Below are positions 1 through 13,429 of a DNA stretch of 64,000 bases, piece by piece. The notes under the pieces were generated by a model. The model was not told where the DNA came from, did no database searches, and saw only the letters and a program-made list of their open reading frames with translations. The translations under genes were made by a program, and so were the position numbers. Each line of letters begins with the position of its first letter. Positions within the stretch are counted from its first letter, which is position 1. The stretch is from Gorsachius magnificus (Eukaryota; Chordata; Aves; Pelecaniformes; Ardeidae): positions 17,318,385 to 17,382,384 of the forward strand of contig CM067084.1 in the NCBI GenBank assembly GCA_034008185.1. Direction: 5' to 3'.

Positions 1-79
1 CAGGATCACAGACCAGAGGTACACCCAAGTGCCTGATGGGGAAACCTGACTGAAGGGAAAACCATCAGCCAGGCTTTTA

Positions 80-590
80 GAATCATAGAATCACTTTGGT
101 TGGAAAAGACCTTTAAGATCATCGAGTCCAACCGTTAACCTAGCACTGCCATCCCACCACTAAACCATGTCCCTAAGCACCTCATCTATCCTTCTTTTAA
201 ATACCTTCAGGGACGAGGAATCTACCACCTCCCTGGGCACCCCATTCCAGAGCCTGACAGCCCTCTCGGTGAAGAAGTTTTTCCTAATGTCTAGCCTAAG
301 CCTGCCCTGGCGCAGCTTCAAGCCATTCCCCCTCGTCCTATCATCTGGTACCAGGGAGAAGAGACTGACTCCCACCTCACTACAGCCTCCTTTCAGGTAG
401 TTGTAGAGGGCGATCAGGTCTCCCCACAGCCTCCTCTTCTCCAGACTAAATAACCCCAGTTCCCTCAGCCGCTCCTCGTATGACTTGTGTTCCAGACCCC
501 TCACCAGCTTTGTGGCTCTCCTCTGGACCTGTTCCAGCAAGGCAACATCTTTCTTGTAGTGAGAGGCCCAAAACTGAACAGTATCTAGAA
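80..590 (-). mobile_element. CR1 LINE, 3' fragment
   Basis: A 5'-truncated CR1 on the minus strand. Its 3' end carries TGATTCTATGATTCT-like repeats at 80-95. The 126-codon frame (160-540) encodes the reverse-transcriptase C-terminus, with motifs [19 protein letters not shown] and [19 protein letters not shown]. The catalytic domain is missing. Homology fades near 585-590. It is the same subfamily as the copy at 15.5 kb. Confidence 0.9.
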
Positions 591-967
591 CCCTGGGGGA
601 CAGACTGTGGCCAGGCCATCTGACTGTTGTTTGGATTGACAGTGATTAGGTGCCCAAGTATCCAAGTAAGATTTGGAAGGGGTCTGATGCGTGCTAGAAT
701 TGCTCGAGGCAGGAGGGGGCACAATGGGACTCGACAATAGTACTGTCAGTCAGCCAAGTTCTTGGTGCATGTTCATGTACACAAAGAAATATGTGTAATA
801 GCTCGCAGGAAAACAGACACCTTTCACTTTGGGTTTGAAGGACAGAGCATAAAGGTTTCGAGTAAGCTAGTAGAGCCTATGCAGTAGGAGGGGATTAGGA
901 AATAAATATGGAGTGTTGTCCCTGAGATACATGGATTTATAAAAAAGTCTGAAATTTAAAACCAAAA

Positions 968-1542
968 TGTCCTGGTTTCAGCTGGGATAGAGTTAATTTT
1001 CTTCACAGAAGCTAGCATAGTGCTGTGCTTTGGATTTAGTGCTAAAAGAATGTTGATAACACGCTGATGTTTTTAGTTGTTGCCAAGCAGTGCTCAGACT
1101 GTTCAAGGACTTTTTGAGCTTCTCCTGCTCGGCCAGGTGCATAACGAGCTGGGAGTACAGCACAGCTAGGACCCAAACTGTCCAAAGAGCTATTCCATAC
1201 CATATAACGTCATGCCCGGGGGGGGGGTTTGGTGGGTCGGTCGGTCGCGGGGGGAGTGATGGCTGCTCAGGTACTGATCGCTGCTCGGGATGGGCTGGGC
1301 ATCGGTCGGCGGGTGGTGAGCAATTGCATTGTGCATCATTCGTTTTGTATATTCTGTATATTTTGTTATCATTCTCATTATTACTATTATTATTATTTTC
1401 TCTTATTAAACTGTCTTTATCTCAGCCCTCGGCTCTAACCTTTTTCCCCTTCCCGATTCTCTCCCCCATCCCACTGAGGGAGGGGGGGGAGTGAGCGAGC
1501 GGCTGCGTGGTGCTTAGTTGCCAGCCGGGTTAAACCACGACA
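968..1542 (+). mobile_element. Solo LTR of an endogenous retrovirus
   Basis: It begins TGTCCTGGTTTC and ends ACCACGACA, with a 5-bp target duplication CAAAA at 963-967 and 1543-1547. An ATTAAA polyadenylation signal lies near 1405, after an AT-rich trinucleotide tract. No internal viral sequence is present, so it is a solo LTR. A related copy lies at 12.7 kb. The family name is not assigned. Confidence 0.85.
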
Positions 1543-1735
1543 CAAAAAAAATCTAAATTTGTCTGGCATCAATGCTGTAAACCTTTTGAAGTTTTGCAGA
1601 ACATTAGGAAGAATACACTCGACATGAGGAATTTTTAAAGAATACCTCTCCCTCAAAGATAACTTTTCTAATACTCAGTCTAGGTTAAGCAGATGCAATC
1701 TACTCTGTGCAAGAACAGAATTTACTCCTCTTTAC

Positions 1736-1797
1736 CTTTGTGTGTGAACTGAAACCCATCATATGGTCTAGAAGCACAGGGTAAATCCAAGGATCTG
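1736..1797 (-). CDS. Candidate exon 49 (most downstream seen)
   Basis: The segment is 62 bp, phase 1 to 0, with a very T-rich acceptor (tttatttttttaaag) and donor CACAAAG followed by GTAAAG. It encodes DPWIYPVLLDHMMGFS. The next exon would lie beyond the LTR and CR1 at the left edge, and none is secure there. Confidence 0.62.
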
Positions 1798-2730
1798 CTT
1801 TAAAAAAATAAAAATAAAGCAAAATTTTATCTTTTCTCTATCTCTACAACCTTACATTGTAAGCTAAGGTCTCATACTCAGTAAAATAGCATTTCAAAAA
1901 CATGTTTTTAAACAAAAGTAAAATTAACCATTCAAATAAACACTCACTTTTGGGCTGGGGACTTTTTAATGCTAGAGTCTTTAATTTCTAAATTAGCTGT
2001 TCTTATTAGATGCGCTTAAAGTCATTACAATCTAAAAAAATGCTTTGTGATAATAGGAAATAAATTGATGGCTTCATTCAAGTTCTTCACAGAATGACTT
2101 CTGTCATTGTGACTGTAATTAGCTGCCACTCATGTTGGTATTGTGGGCATGGAAGAATGAAAGTAAACAAATATTTTCTATGGTAGCACTGCAAAACAGA
2201 AATTTGTCTGCATTGGTAAAGACGACTGGGCAAGTATTGCCTACAGATATGCTGTATCTGTTATGCGAATAATAGGTGTCAGCGAGACAAGGAGAATGAC
2301 TTCTGTGAAGCTTCTTTCTCTTTTGGATGGGTGGGAGCAGGCTGGTCTGGCTTTTGCTTATTCATAGTCATGCCAATCTGTCTGCTCATCTGTTCACAGG
2401 CTGCTCTGTGGAGTAATTCTGTCAGTTCCAGATGTTTCATTTATTTTACCATTAAAACAATGTGGTGTGTAACTGTCATGGTGGGTAATTTTCAGAAATA
2501 AAAAAAATATATTCTATTTGAAAAATCAGTTACTGAAAACTACTCACGACTCATGAGTACCAGTCACAAATTTGCTGAATTTTCATTCAGTCATGGAGAT
2601 TGTCCTTTTGGGCTCCATTAAATATATAAATACGTTATAGTAATATAAATAAGTTTATCTAATGTGTTTTAACCTAGCTGCTTAACTATGGTTACTTGTC
2701 CATAATGTTGGACGCATAAAACATACTCAC

Positions 2731-2859
2731 CCCAGGGAACAAGTTTGTTCCCATGGCCAGTTTCTAGAACTGTTGTGAAGTAACTAAGAGCCACAGAAGC
2801 CTCCATGGGATACGCACAGCTCAGTTGCAGCTCTGGCTTGGAAATAAGGCTATCAAGAA
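2731..2859 (-). CDS. Candidate exon 48
   Basis: The segment is 129 bp, phase 1 to 1, from acceptor ttactgttgactgtggcag to donor CCTGGG followed by GTGAGTATG. The 42 codons are open (SKPELQLSCAYPMEAS). The phases match on both sides. Confidence 0.66.
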
Positions 2860-4719
2860 CTGCCACAGTCAACAGTAACACGAAGTACTTTTAAAATGTA
2901 AGCACTTTTTTCCACACCTGCTGTGCAACCATGGTCACAAGGATCCAGATATTATCAAAAGATCAACAGGAAATTCATGGAAAGGAAATCACTATCACAA
3001 CTCATGTATATCATTGAGTTTGGTATTTAAGTATGCCATCTTGTAAAGAATGCATTTTTTTTCCTATTTTATTTAATAGCCAAATTCATGTTCATGAAGG
3101 TCTAGGATACAATACACATAGAAAGAAACTAGAGGTTTTTCAGATTTCTTCAGCATTAAAGGTACTTAATCTTCTACTTACCCCAATATCTTGTGACACC
3201 CACCAAGAACAGTTATCATACAGAAGCATAATGCACAATTCTGCTTTATTACTGAGATATGTTATGTTTTCCAAAAATAAAATCCAGATTAAATGCCTTA
3301 GTTTTAAATCTCTTGTGTTCTTTTATAACGTACTGCAGGAGTGATCAGGAGACTGATCTTAAGTTGTTCATGAATTCCAAGTTTGAAGGAAAGGTTACAT
3401 GAGATACTCAGGCTGAAAAGAGGCTATACTGAAAGCAACACAACATATTTTCTTTTGCCTTGGGACTGTCATCACTGGAACCTTACATAAATTCACAAGG
3501 ATTTGGGGAGACAAAATGAGCTTTCCTGGAATTCTTGAAGAATCTAAAGAGCCTGATGTAATGGAAGGCAAAAGAGAAATTCTGAATAGGATTTTCCATT
3601 GATTTTGAGTTTAGGGTTCATGTTCATGTACTACTGATGATGGTGGGCTACTATTGATTTTATTTTCAGCCAGGTCTCTGCACTTCAATAGATATATAGA
3701 ATTTCAGTGGACGTGCATGTGCCCTTAAAGCAGCTAGGCAATGTGTTCATGTTACTATCTTCACTTAGAAAACACATAAGGTGTAAATGGAACCGCAAGT
3801 GTGGGAGACTGTAACAAGTACACACAATGATTTACAGTAAACAGGGTTGTGTCTGCAAAACATTGTCACAAAGGTGCTGGTAAACTCAAAGTAATCAGAA
3901 AAGAAGCCCAAAAATTCAGGATTATAGACCTCAATGCAAAATCCATTTGCACATAGCCATCCTCCCCCCCTTACTTTTTCTGCTTTATAGTGGTCATCTT
4001 CGTTACTCCCTAGTTCCTCCCCTCATTCTGATTCCACTTCTCTTTTCTATCTGTGTGCACACAAGAACTGTGGGATGGAGAGGGGATACTAAACAGTGGA
4101 ATCCCTTCAAAATAATCAAATAAACATTTTAGTAAATATATTAAGGTTTGTTCTTTTTGGATGGAAGCACAAACAAATGAAAGGTCTTTCATAAGCTATA
4201 ATTTTTTCTTCCTTTGAGGATATGTGGAAAGAAGGAGCCAAAGCTCACTGATACAGCTAAACCGTTTTCTGTGAGCAGCCATTTCATTGTGCTCATGCAA
4301 GGCAAACATAATCACCCTGCTAAACCAATAAAGTGATAAGTCTCTAAAACTACACACTTAGATCTCTATATTCTCCTACCAATATTTTAATCTCAAAGTG
4401 AAATTGAAAATGTTCCACTAAGAATGTTCCTTAAAGTGCTAGAATTCAGATGATAAAAGGAAGTTATTGTCAACAGTTTTGAGGCATTATTAGAAAGGTG
4501 TTTGTAATGGTAATAAGGATGGCAGAGAAAACTTTAAAATTCTCAGAAGTATAAAGCAACTTTTGGGAAGATTCAGCTCACAAAGTATCAGCCAAGATTG
4601 CAAATAAATACCCATAATGGGTTAGAGTGTGCTCCGTTACTCATGTTGGTGGGTGGGCATGTGTTCACACAGATATTCTCATCAGAGCACATGGGCTGCA
4701 GCCGTGAGTAAATACTTAC

Positions 4720-4818
4720 CAAAACTGTTAAAAGAGCCGTGCAGCCCAGGTCTATGCAGATTCATACAAGGTGGTGCTACCACAAGGGAGAAACGTGCCA
4801 CAGAATGATTATGCCATG
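4720..4818 (-). CDS. Candidate exon 47, strong
   Basis: The segment is 99 bp, phase 1 to 1, with acceptor tttgttctgttcctatcag and donor GTTTTG followed by GTAAGTATT, both near consensus. It encodes HNHSVARFSLVVAPPC and beyond. It joins exons 46 and 48 in frame. Confidence 0.75.
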
Positions 4819-7800
4819 CTGATAGGAACAGAACAAAGGGGAAAACTGATATTTGGGAACAGAATTGGGCCAGATCTGCTGCTGCTGAAAATGATCACCT
4901 GCCTTTAGGTCAAGGCAACCAAAGGCCTTGTTCTTTTTTTAGATATAGTAGGTTATTGCATAACTGATATTTTAAAAATGCAAGGTAGGTACTCTAAAAA
5001 TTATATAAGTGGTGTTTTTTTTTTAAATTACATTTCAGTAGTGTTTTACTACATTTCAGTAGTGTTTTAGTTTAGGTATAGGGCCTGACCAGAGATCACA
5101 AGATGTAACTATGAGTTTGACCACTAAAATCAATGGGAAAAAAACCTAGTAAGTTTATACATGTAAAAAAGAAGGTTCAGTTCTTCTTACTACAAGAAGT
5201 AAAGTTTTTAAAGTATATCATTGGAAAGATAGCTCATTCTGCATTTTTCAGTGAGATCTTGGGAATAATCTATATATTGAAGAGGCAATAATGAAGTCCA
5301 TAAAAATAAATGTAAACAAGCAATCAAACAGAGCTTTTATTCCTGGATTTTGTAGTTTAATTTCTCAAAGAATTTACCATAAGAAATTCACAGTAAATAA
5401 AACATATAATCTGTAAAAAGGCAGAGTCAACTTCTTATTTGGCTTTGAGAGGAAAAATATTTAATAGTCCAGGCAATTATCCCAGGTCTTACCTGAGAGG
5501 TGAGAAGTTTTCCTTTTTCTCATTCTCCAAAGCTCTACTCAGAGTCAATCCTGGACAACAACTCAGTTATACTTATTCTCTCTATAAAAAAGGCGAGTGG
5601 CATCACAAAGATTTAAAATATATTTATTTCTATACATATAAGCACAGCCAGCTCAAGAGAGGCACCAAATCATCATGTTTTTCTACATGAGTATGAGAAA
5701 CTTCCCAGGAAAACTACAAACACATGCACATACTGCAAACAGACATCATCTCCAATGTCACTCTGAATTTAATTTGGGACACCAAACCATTATGGAAGTG
5801 GACCACACACTCCACATAGCTCTGTTTTATATTTACAAGCACAGAGAAAACTAAACCACTTTTAAGCATAAAAATTGCTTTAGAAAAGATCTTATTAGGA
5901 ATGTAATTGTTTTAGAAGTACCAATAGCAAAAACACTCAATAGCCTTCAAATATGTACTCTATAAGTACTGTTTCTTTCCCCTCACTCCCTTCAGAAGCT
6001 TTCCTTAACATTAAAAATATACCCTCTGTATACTTCCATTTACTTTCCCAAATTAACATATTCTCTTTTTAAAAAATATTTTACATTTTGTGCTGCGTTC
6101 ACACACACAGGCAGATGAGTTAAGGAAGAACTTCTTGACTTTGAGGGTGACAGAGCACTGGAACAGGCTGCCCAGGGGGGTTGTGGAGCCTCCTTCTCTG
6201 GAGATATTCAAAGCCCACCTGGACAATGTCCTGTCCAACCTGCTTTAGGTGAACCTGCTTTAGCAGGAGGGTTGGACTAGATGATCTCCTGAGGTCCCTT
6301 CCAACCCTTGCCATTCTGTGATTCTGTGAATTTGGAAGTTTTCTTTTCTTTCAGTAGCCGTAGTCATATGAGGGTACACTATGGGCAAGGTAGCACTGAA
6401 GATGCTCATTCCTCCAAGATCCACCATGCCAGTTCAGCACACTGGCAAAGAGATCATTATTTAAGTCGCTCTCTTGCAAACACCCATAATTTTCAGAGAC
6501 TAATAAAACACTGGGAAGAAAACAGGCAAGTCCCTTAATTTGAGTAAAACAAAGTAGAATACAAGTGTGAACTGTAATTTGAAAGTAAAGAATATAGGGG
6601 GGTTCAGAAATCAGTTGACTCCAACTCATCCTGTGAACTGCTCTCACCTGGTTGCAGCAGATGCAGTGCAGCACATGCAGCTTTCACCCAGTAACAGCTC
6701 ACTCCCATTGCACCCATACAGTCTTACCACACTCAAATATCAGACAGAAAAAAATACCACCAAAGCATGTACCTCTAGCAGATGGAGTGCCAAACCCAGA
6801 GTAGCAGTGCTGATGTCTTGACTTGTACCTGCTTCGGAATATAAAGTTCCCCCTGATTTATATTGTACTTTATATCACTTTGAAATCAAAGATCATTCTT
6901 CTCTTGCATTTAAAATGTGAACATGCTGATTTAACACAGGTAAAAGTTTTTTCAGTTTCAGTGCCATAAGTAAATTCACATATTCCCCAGGGGGAGTTAG
7001 GCAGGCTGCATATTTTTGGTCTTCTCTTTATTTTGCATATTTCCTCAGTTTTGTGTTCCATATATTGACGCATTTTTGCAAACTGTATTTTAAACAGAAT
7101 GACCCTAAACCTATTCTCCTCCAAGTTGTACAACTTTCAGTCTCTTTGTTCCTGTGATTATTAACATGTCATTAGCTTCTCAATCAACAGAGAATTTTCC
7201 TTGGAGAATATGAATTTCAAATGTAGAAATCAAGCAGAAAAATTCTCTCTTTGGCAAAAACCTTTCAAGATTTGTTCATGTATCATCAAATACATGGAAA
7301 AGCTTTACAGAAGAGCTGTAACTTCCCCAGCATGCAATGCACTACCGTTCCAAATGCCAGGTACACGTCTTTTATGAGAAGACTTAATACTAGCATTAAT
7401 CCCATGGCTTTTCCAGCTGATATTGTCTTTCTTCTTTACATGCAAGTTTGCAACATCTCTCTCACATTTTGGCACTTTCATTTCATACTTCACAGTTTTA
7501 TTAGCACTTTGAGCTTTGAAAGATAGCTCATTTATTTGCTATATCTAGATGCCACAAAACTTTGAATACACTATATAAAGATGTAGAGCAAAGTAGTGAT
7601 GAAGTACAGTCAGACACAGATAATTATCCTGAAAGCATTCCAGAAATCGATCTACTATAATTGCCCTTTGTCTAGAGTAGCAAAACCAGCAGCCCTGCCA
7701 GACTGCAGATTCACGTCTGATAATTTGCACATTGTATTGTTTGTTCAAAGCTCAGCCATCCTGATATTAATACACAAGACAGTGTCAGGTGATGACAAAA

Positions 7801-10800
7801 GTCCCATCAAGACTATGTGTAATTGTTCTTTGAGATATTTCTCTTACATAGCCTCTGTACAAACACACATCTGTGTAAGTACAAGCAAGAATGGTTGCAG
7901 GCTTCCACTGCTAGATTCCTTTTCAGCCATCTCCTAAAGGAGGGGTGGTTTAGCTCACTACTGTTCCCTGAGATCTGCTCTCTCCTTTTCTCTCTATCTA
8001 TCTTCAAGCCAGCCTTTTCTTCACCTCTGTCTCTTCCCTCCCCTCAGCCAGCCATCATGGTAGATGACGAGCTGAAATAAATGGGTCTGCAAGAAGATCC
8101 AGAGGTGTTCAAATCCAGAGGCATTACTGTCTCTAAACGAAGATAGAAAGTGAAAGGAAAGGTTTGGTCATGACTTGGGGGGGAGGGGGGAAAAGGCATA
8201 TCAGTTACCTTCAAATATATGGTGCAAGTTCTAAACAAACCTGTATGGTTCTGATAAAAGCAGGTCTGTTTGTGCAGCATTGCTGCTGTTCTGCTCAATG
8301 AAATATTCAGTAATGGGAATTCTCTTGCTTCTTGCAATGTGCAGGGACCTTACTCTCTAAAAGTACAACCATCTAACAGCCAGAAACATTGGCCAAGACT
8401 AATGCTAAGGCAGAGCATGAAGTCATAAACATGCACAGATGTTACTATTTGAAAACATTAAAGAGGTACTGAAGTTCCTGAGCACATCCCAAGTTGTGTT
8501 GATTTCAGCAGTAATGAGTCATAAGGGAAGCAGATACTACTAAAATTACATGCCTGGGACACTTTTCTTTGCCACTTACACTTAGAAAAAACCAACACTG
8601 TCTTTAGAAAAGCTTAATGGGGAGGAGAGCACTCTGAAAGACTGTCGTTACTGAGGGCTAAAATGAATAAATCTGCTTGCCTGTATTTATGCAGTTAAAC
8701 AAACACAATGCTAATGCATTATACATTTCTGATGATATCATGGAAGGCCAGGAGATCTAATTTCACTAGCATCTAAAAAAGGTTAGCGCTGAAGGTTACA
8801 GGAAGTTATGAAACTGATTGTTTTAGGAAAAGTTTATTTAATGGAATTTGGGCAGTTTTATAAACATAGCAAAGAAAGTGGGACTACTCACACATTCTGT
8901 GCCAGTCCAGCTCTGATTAATAATTGCATTGAGTCTACTGAAATATTCAGTTAGGTGAGCAAATACACTCAGGAGGTCTTATTTTTTTAGAAGTGCCTGA
9001 ACCCTTTCTGAGTTCACTTTAGTAGCAGCCCAAGCCTACTCCAACATGCAGAAACAGGAATTTCATGCTGAGCATGAAATTGTACCAGTGTGCTAATATA
9101 GTTATGCTCATGCTATCCTTTCTGTAGATATCTTACCCTTGTCTTCCAGAAGAAAGGGCTCCCAAACTAAGAAAATATTGAAAGAGATGCAACCCAATAT
9201 CTCTGTTCACTTTGGCCAGCATAATTCCAGGTTTCAGAAAGCTTTCTTTAGGGGAGAAAGTAAAAACTCTGAGAGCTGTCTCAGCTCACTGTCTACTAGA
9301 GAACTGGAATTTCAGATGAGGCAGAGAAGAGCTAATATTGTCTATTTTGCACTTTTACCAGTGCAAGAATAAAGACATACACAAAAAGAGATAATTTAAG
9401 CTATCGCTGTATTACTAACTCAAGAAATAGGGTACCAAAACTGGAAGAAAGTAAGAGTTCATGAAAATAGAAATTTCAGATTTTTTTTCCCCTTTTTTGT
9501 TGTTCAGATATTGTTTTCTTCACTTTTCCCTGTTGTTTAGGAATTCTCTTTGAAGAAACAACTTTGCCCTAGACACTTTCTCTCCAGAAACATTCTTATT
9601 TTCTCTTGTGCCTAGAGAGAATTACTTAACCACGCATACTTCAGTAAGATAGCAGGTATCAGTCAACATCTCCTTCCTGGGCCCAAACTTAGCTAATGAA
9701 ATAAACCGGTACAAGTACCACATCACCTTTTACAAAGCATCACTTACATATTCACGTACATATCACAGTATCACTCTCCTCTACCTATTCCTGTTTGCAG
9801 TGGTTTGACTCTAGATACTTAGCACTTAATTTAGATAAATACATTTAGTTTTAGTTATCTGTCTAAGTATATAGATAGATACTCATGGAGAAGCTGGTTT
9901 GATTCAGAGCATTTGAAATGAGGCTCAGTCCACCAAAGGTAGGTACACCCTTTCTTGATGGGAAAAAAAAAGTAGATAACAAATCTAAATATAAAAGTGG
10001 ATTTTTGGGGCTTCAGAATTGCCAGGTAGACTGTCTCAACATTCTTATTAAATTCCAAAGATCTATTTTTTCCCTCAGAACTTGCCAAATTTCATAGTAC
10101 TGTGGGACTTGGACCACCTATACAGAACACAGATAAAAGTTTATAGGTTAAAAATGACAGGAAGCTGAACTTTGTTTATATCTTGCAGTATTTAGTGGCT
10201 TTATTCCTTCTATCTCTAAATAAATACTTGCCGAGGCCAAAGGAGCAAAGCTTGAAGGCATTTTCCCCAAAATGCAAATAACTTTCTCAGTGTTGAATGG
10301 CTTGAACATTTACTCTACAGAAAAGGAAAAATCAGACTTAGAGATATTTTCCTTCAGAGATATGCATCCAGCAGCCCTTTATATGAGTTTTGTCTTACCT
10401 CAGATAAGAACTAGTGAAAGTTGTTAAACTTTTCAGCTGGCTAGGTCTGAAAATGCTTGAAGTATTTCTATGATGTCTATTATTACCATAGTTTTCTTTT
10501 TTTGCAGATGGCAGGGGAACACATAAAGCCAGAACATTCAAAGGAAAATCCACAGAGATGCGTCCCCTTCTGGCATACAGAGTTCAGGGTGTTCAGTGAA
10601 AAAAATTCTTTAACTTCACAAAAAGTAAAGTTCCCTTCCACATTATGGAATATATAAACTGAGCCCAAACCAGGACTAATCACATGACATCACATGAATG
10701 CCACAGAACAGTCACATGATTCACATGACATCTTGCTTCACTTTCTTCCACATCAGAGTGACTCAGAGAGTCATTGTTAGTAAAAGAATAAGGGTCATAT

Positions 10801-11218
10801 TCAATATAAAAAACTGTTGGATGAAAACATACCATTTTGATGGAAACTGGAGCATTTTAGCAAATTAATATTTTATATCCAAATTATCTGCTTTCAGCAG
10901 AAAAAGTTACTTGTGAGAAACAGAAAACAAAAAAAAACCCCCAACTTTCCAAGATTGTGCTCTGTTCAAGATTTTTTTTCACTGTGCAGTTCTGCTAGTG
11001 TTTGTTATTCATAAACCAAGCTACACTGTGCTTACAGATCAAGAAGATTATAATGTAGCTCATCAGCTGCAGAAATCTATTAATGGATGTGGAAAAGTAC
11101 CAAGGGTCAAGTCACATGAGAACATGGTCTCATGACAAAAAAGGCAGCAGTGGTCATACAGTAAAGTGCTGAATTTCCTCCTGTTTAAAAAATTCATCTG
11201 AAAGGAACAACTTCTCAC
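4819..11218 (-). other. Intron between exons 46 and 47
   Basis: This 6.4-kb stretch is mostly unassigned AT-rich DNA apart from the CR1 tail at 6.1 kb. Several donor- and acceptor-like sites occur (for example near 5492, 6648, 7847 and 8209), but their phases do not fit the flanking exons. A plus-strand acceptor-like T tract lies at 10490-10507. Confidence 0.4.
6118..6329 (+). mobile_element. CR1 LINE, 3' tail
   Basis: About 210 bp of CR1 3' end in the plus direction: the C-terminal codons (HWNRLP-type region), then the 3' UTR, ending in CCATTCTGTGATTCTGTGA. It belongs to a different CR1 subfamily from the copies at 0.1 and 15.5 kb. It lies in the intron between exons 46 and 47. Confidence 0.9.
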
Positions 11219-11428
11219 CTTCTTGCTCCATAGCATACTGTGGAGATAGGTAGATGTAAGCTTTATAACTTTTGACAGCCTTCTCAGGGAATGCAGGGCT
11301 AAATGTCATAGAAATTGGTCTTTCAGGTAACTCGTACAATCTTTTTTCTAACCAAGAATCTTGCTGAAAAATTCTTTTCCAGCTTGCCTTTCCAAAAGCT
11401 TTGGTGTCGTAAGAGTTGGCATTGTTTT
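11219..11428 (-). CDS. Candidate exon 46, 210-bp open exon
   Basis: The acceptor gctccttctattttag and donor CAAGAAG followed by GTGAGA are both strong. All 69 codons are open (FQQDSWLEKRLYELPERP), phase 1 to 1. A second acceptor-led open block ends 22 nt upstream in another frame. Joining the two would make TAA, so they are alternatives. Confidence 0.7.
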
Positions 11429-12698
11429 CTAAAATAGAAGGAGCACTCACAGGAGTGTGAGTTGAGCCTCAGCTGCAATAGGGTATGGAAAGTTGCTGGG
11501 AAGATACGGACCCATTGCATTTCTGTTGATAAAGTAAATATATAGGTTAGTAAGATGATGATAGTTTTTAATAATTTCTTTTGCACTGAATTATCTCCAA
11601 GCCCCTGATATCAAATAAGGTAACACTTAGTTGCCTCAGAAATGCCACAAGTCCAACAGTGGCATTTCCCTTCATTTCCCCTATGAAATGAAACTGCATC
11701 ATCTGACTTTTTTTCTTTATTTCCATTTAAGAGAAATTGTTGATTTTGTTGAATGACAATCACTAGCTTGTTCTTAAATAAAAAAAATATGAAAAACGAA
11801 AATGAATAAATTGAGCTGCAGCTTTCAGATCTTAAGCTTCTTCTGACTGCAGAATTTTTGTATATAGGCTAAGTGCTCAAACATGAAAAACTTTGGCAAG
11901 AACCCATCGATCCTTGACCCAGAACTTTGAGATTAGATTTTACACCTATTTAACAGCTGGTCACTTAGCATTGGCCTATTTTATGCAAATAGTCTTCCTT
12001 TTAAATAACAGTCATTTCCATTTATTAGAGTAATTCAATTTCCTAAGGACATCCTAATAATACAGCTGCCCCATTATGCCATGGATGAATGTAGTCAAAT
12101 ACTTGTAATTATATTTTAAATGTGTTACTGCTATTTAGTATTCTATCACACCCACAGCATGGTTGGTAGCTCACAGATATGAAGTACAGAGATCCCTGTC
12201 TTATCTAGAGAATATAGGTCCATGTTTGAACAAGGATCGCTATATTGGTGCATTTTGTAACGATCACATAGGTAAAATTACTAGAGCTTTAATGAAGAAA
12301 AAATTGACAATTGTTTTACACACACACCTATAGGTAGTTCAGCAGAAGTGAATTATTGTAGTAATTACACAGTATTTTAGAGAGTCCTTCTTCCATCTAA
12401 GTTCTGAGTGTGGTTTTGCTGCAGGCTGTAATACCACAAAAGAGGGGTGCATTCACAAGGCCTCAGCTACACTTATCAGCAGGTGAAAATATCCTAAAGT
12501 TTTTTTATAACTAAGACAGTTCTATTGGAAGCAGTAGGAAGGGGCTGCAGGGAGAACCAGCCTCCTGCTGGAACAGACAGGACAGCCCAGGCTTGAGAAG
12601 GGTAGCAGGTGAGCAGAAAAAAAAAAAAACAAAGGGAGAGAGGTTTTGTCAGACAGATTAAGAAATAAATGGGTCAGCGTATTAATGCATTCAGTGCC

Positions 12699-13294
12699 TA
12701 TCCTGGTTTCAGCTGGGACAGAGTTAATTTTCTTCGTAGAAGCTGGTATAGTGCTGTGTTTTGGATTTAATATGAGAAGAATGTTGACAGCAACAACTAA
12801 AACATCAGTGTGTTAAGTAGTGCTTACACCAGTCAAGGACTTTTCAGCTTCCCCTGCTCTGCCAGGTGCTCAAGAAGCTGGGAGGGGGCACAGCCAGGAC
12901 AGCTGACCCCAACTGGCCAAAGGGCTATGCCAGACCATAGGACATCATGCTCAGCACATAAAGTTGGGGAAAGAAGAAGGGGGGGAGGGGGAGGGCGGGA
13001 TGGGCAGACGTTCAGAGTGATGCAGTTTGTCTTCCTAAGTAACCATTACACATGGTGGAGCCCTGCTTTCCTGGAGATGGCTGAGCCACCTGCCTGCCCA
13101 TGGGAAGCAGGGAATGAATTCCTTGTTTTGCTTTGCTTGCATGCACAGCTTTTGCTTTACCTCCTAAACTGTCTTTGTCTCAACCCACAAGTTTTCTCAC
13201 TTTTACTCTTCTGATTCCCTCCCTGATCCCACTGGGGGGGAGTGAGTGAGAAGCTGCATAGGGCTTGGTTGCCGGCTGGGGTTAAACCATGACA
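12699..13294 (+). mobile_element. Second solo LTR of the same ERV family
   Basis: It aligns along its length with the LTR at 968-1542 (same GGTTTCAGCTGGGA start and GGTTAAACCA end). Its 5' TG has become TA. The flanks GTGCC at 12694-12698 and 13297-13301 look like the target duplication, with an extra GT beside the 3' copy. The TATA and polyadenylation motifs are degraded. It has its own flanks, so the two LTRs are independent insertions. Confidence 0.85.
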
Positions 13295-13429
13295 GTGTGC
13301 CAGAATTTCTAGCTTCAGTTAAGGACACAAACGAATTTCTACTTTGGTGTTAAATGACACCAAAATTCTCCCTTTTCTCTCACTCCCCTGAAAATAAAGT
13401 GTCCTTAATAAAATGTGCCAAACATCCCA

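Noticed and set aside
3183..3255. Segment before a strong GTAAGTAG donor
   Set aside because: Only one frame is open, it lacks a pyrimidine-rich acceptor, and it would not join exon 48 in phase.
10490..10657. Plus-strand acceptor-like T tract followed by an open frame
   Set aside because: Isolated, with no partner exon on the plus strand and no donor of note.
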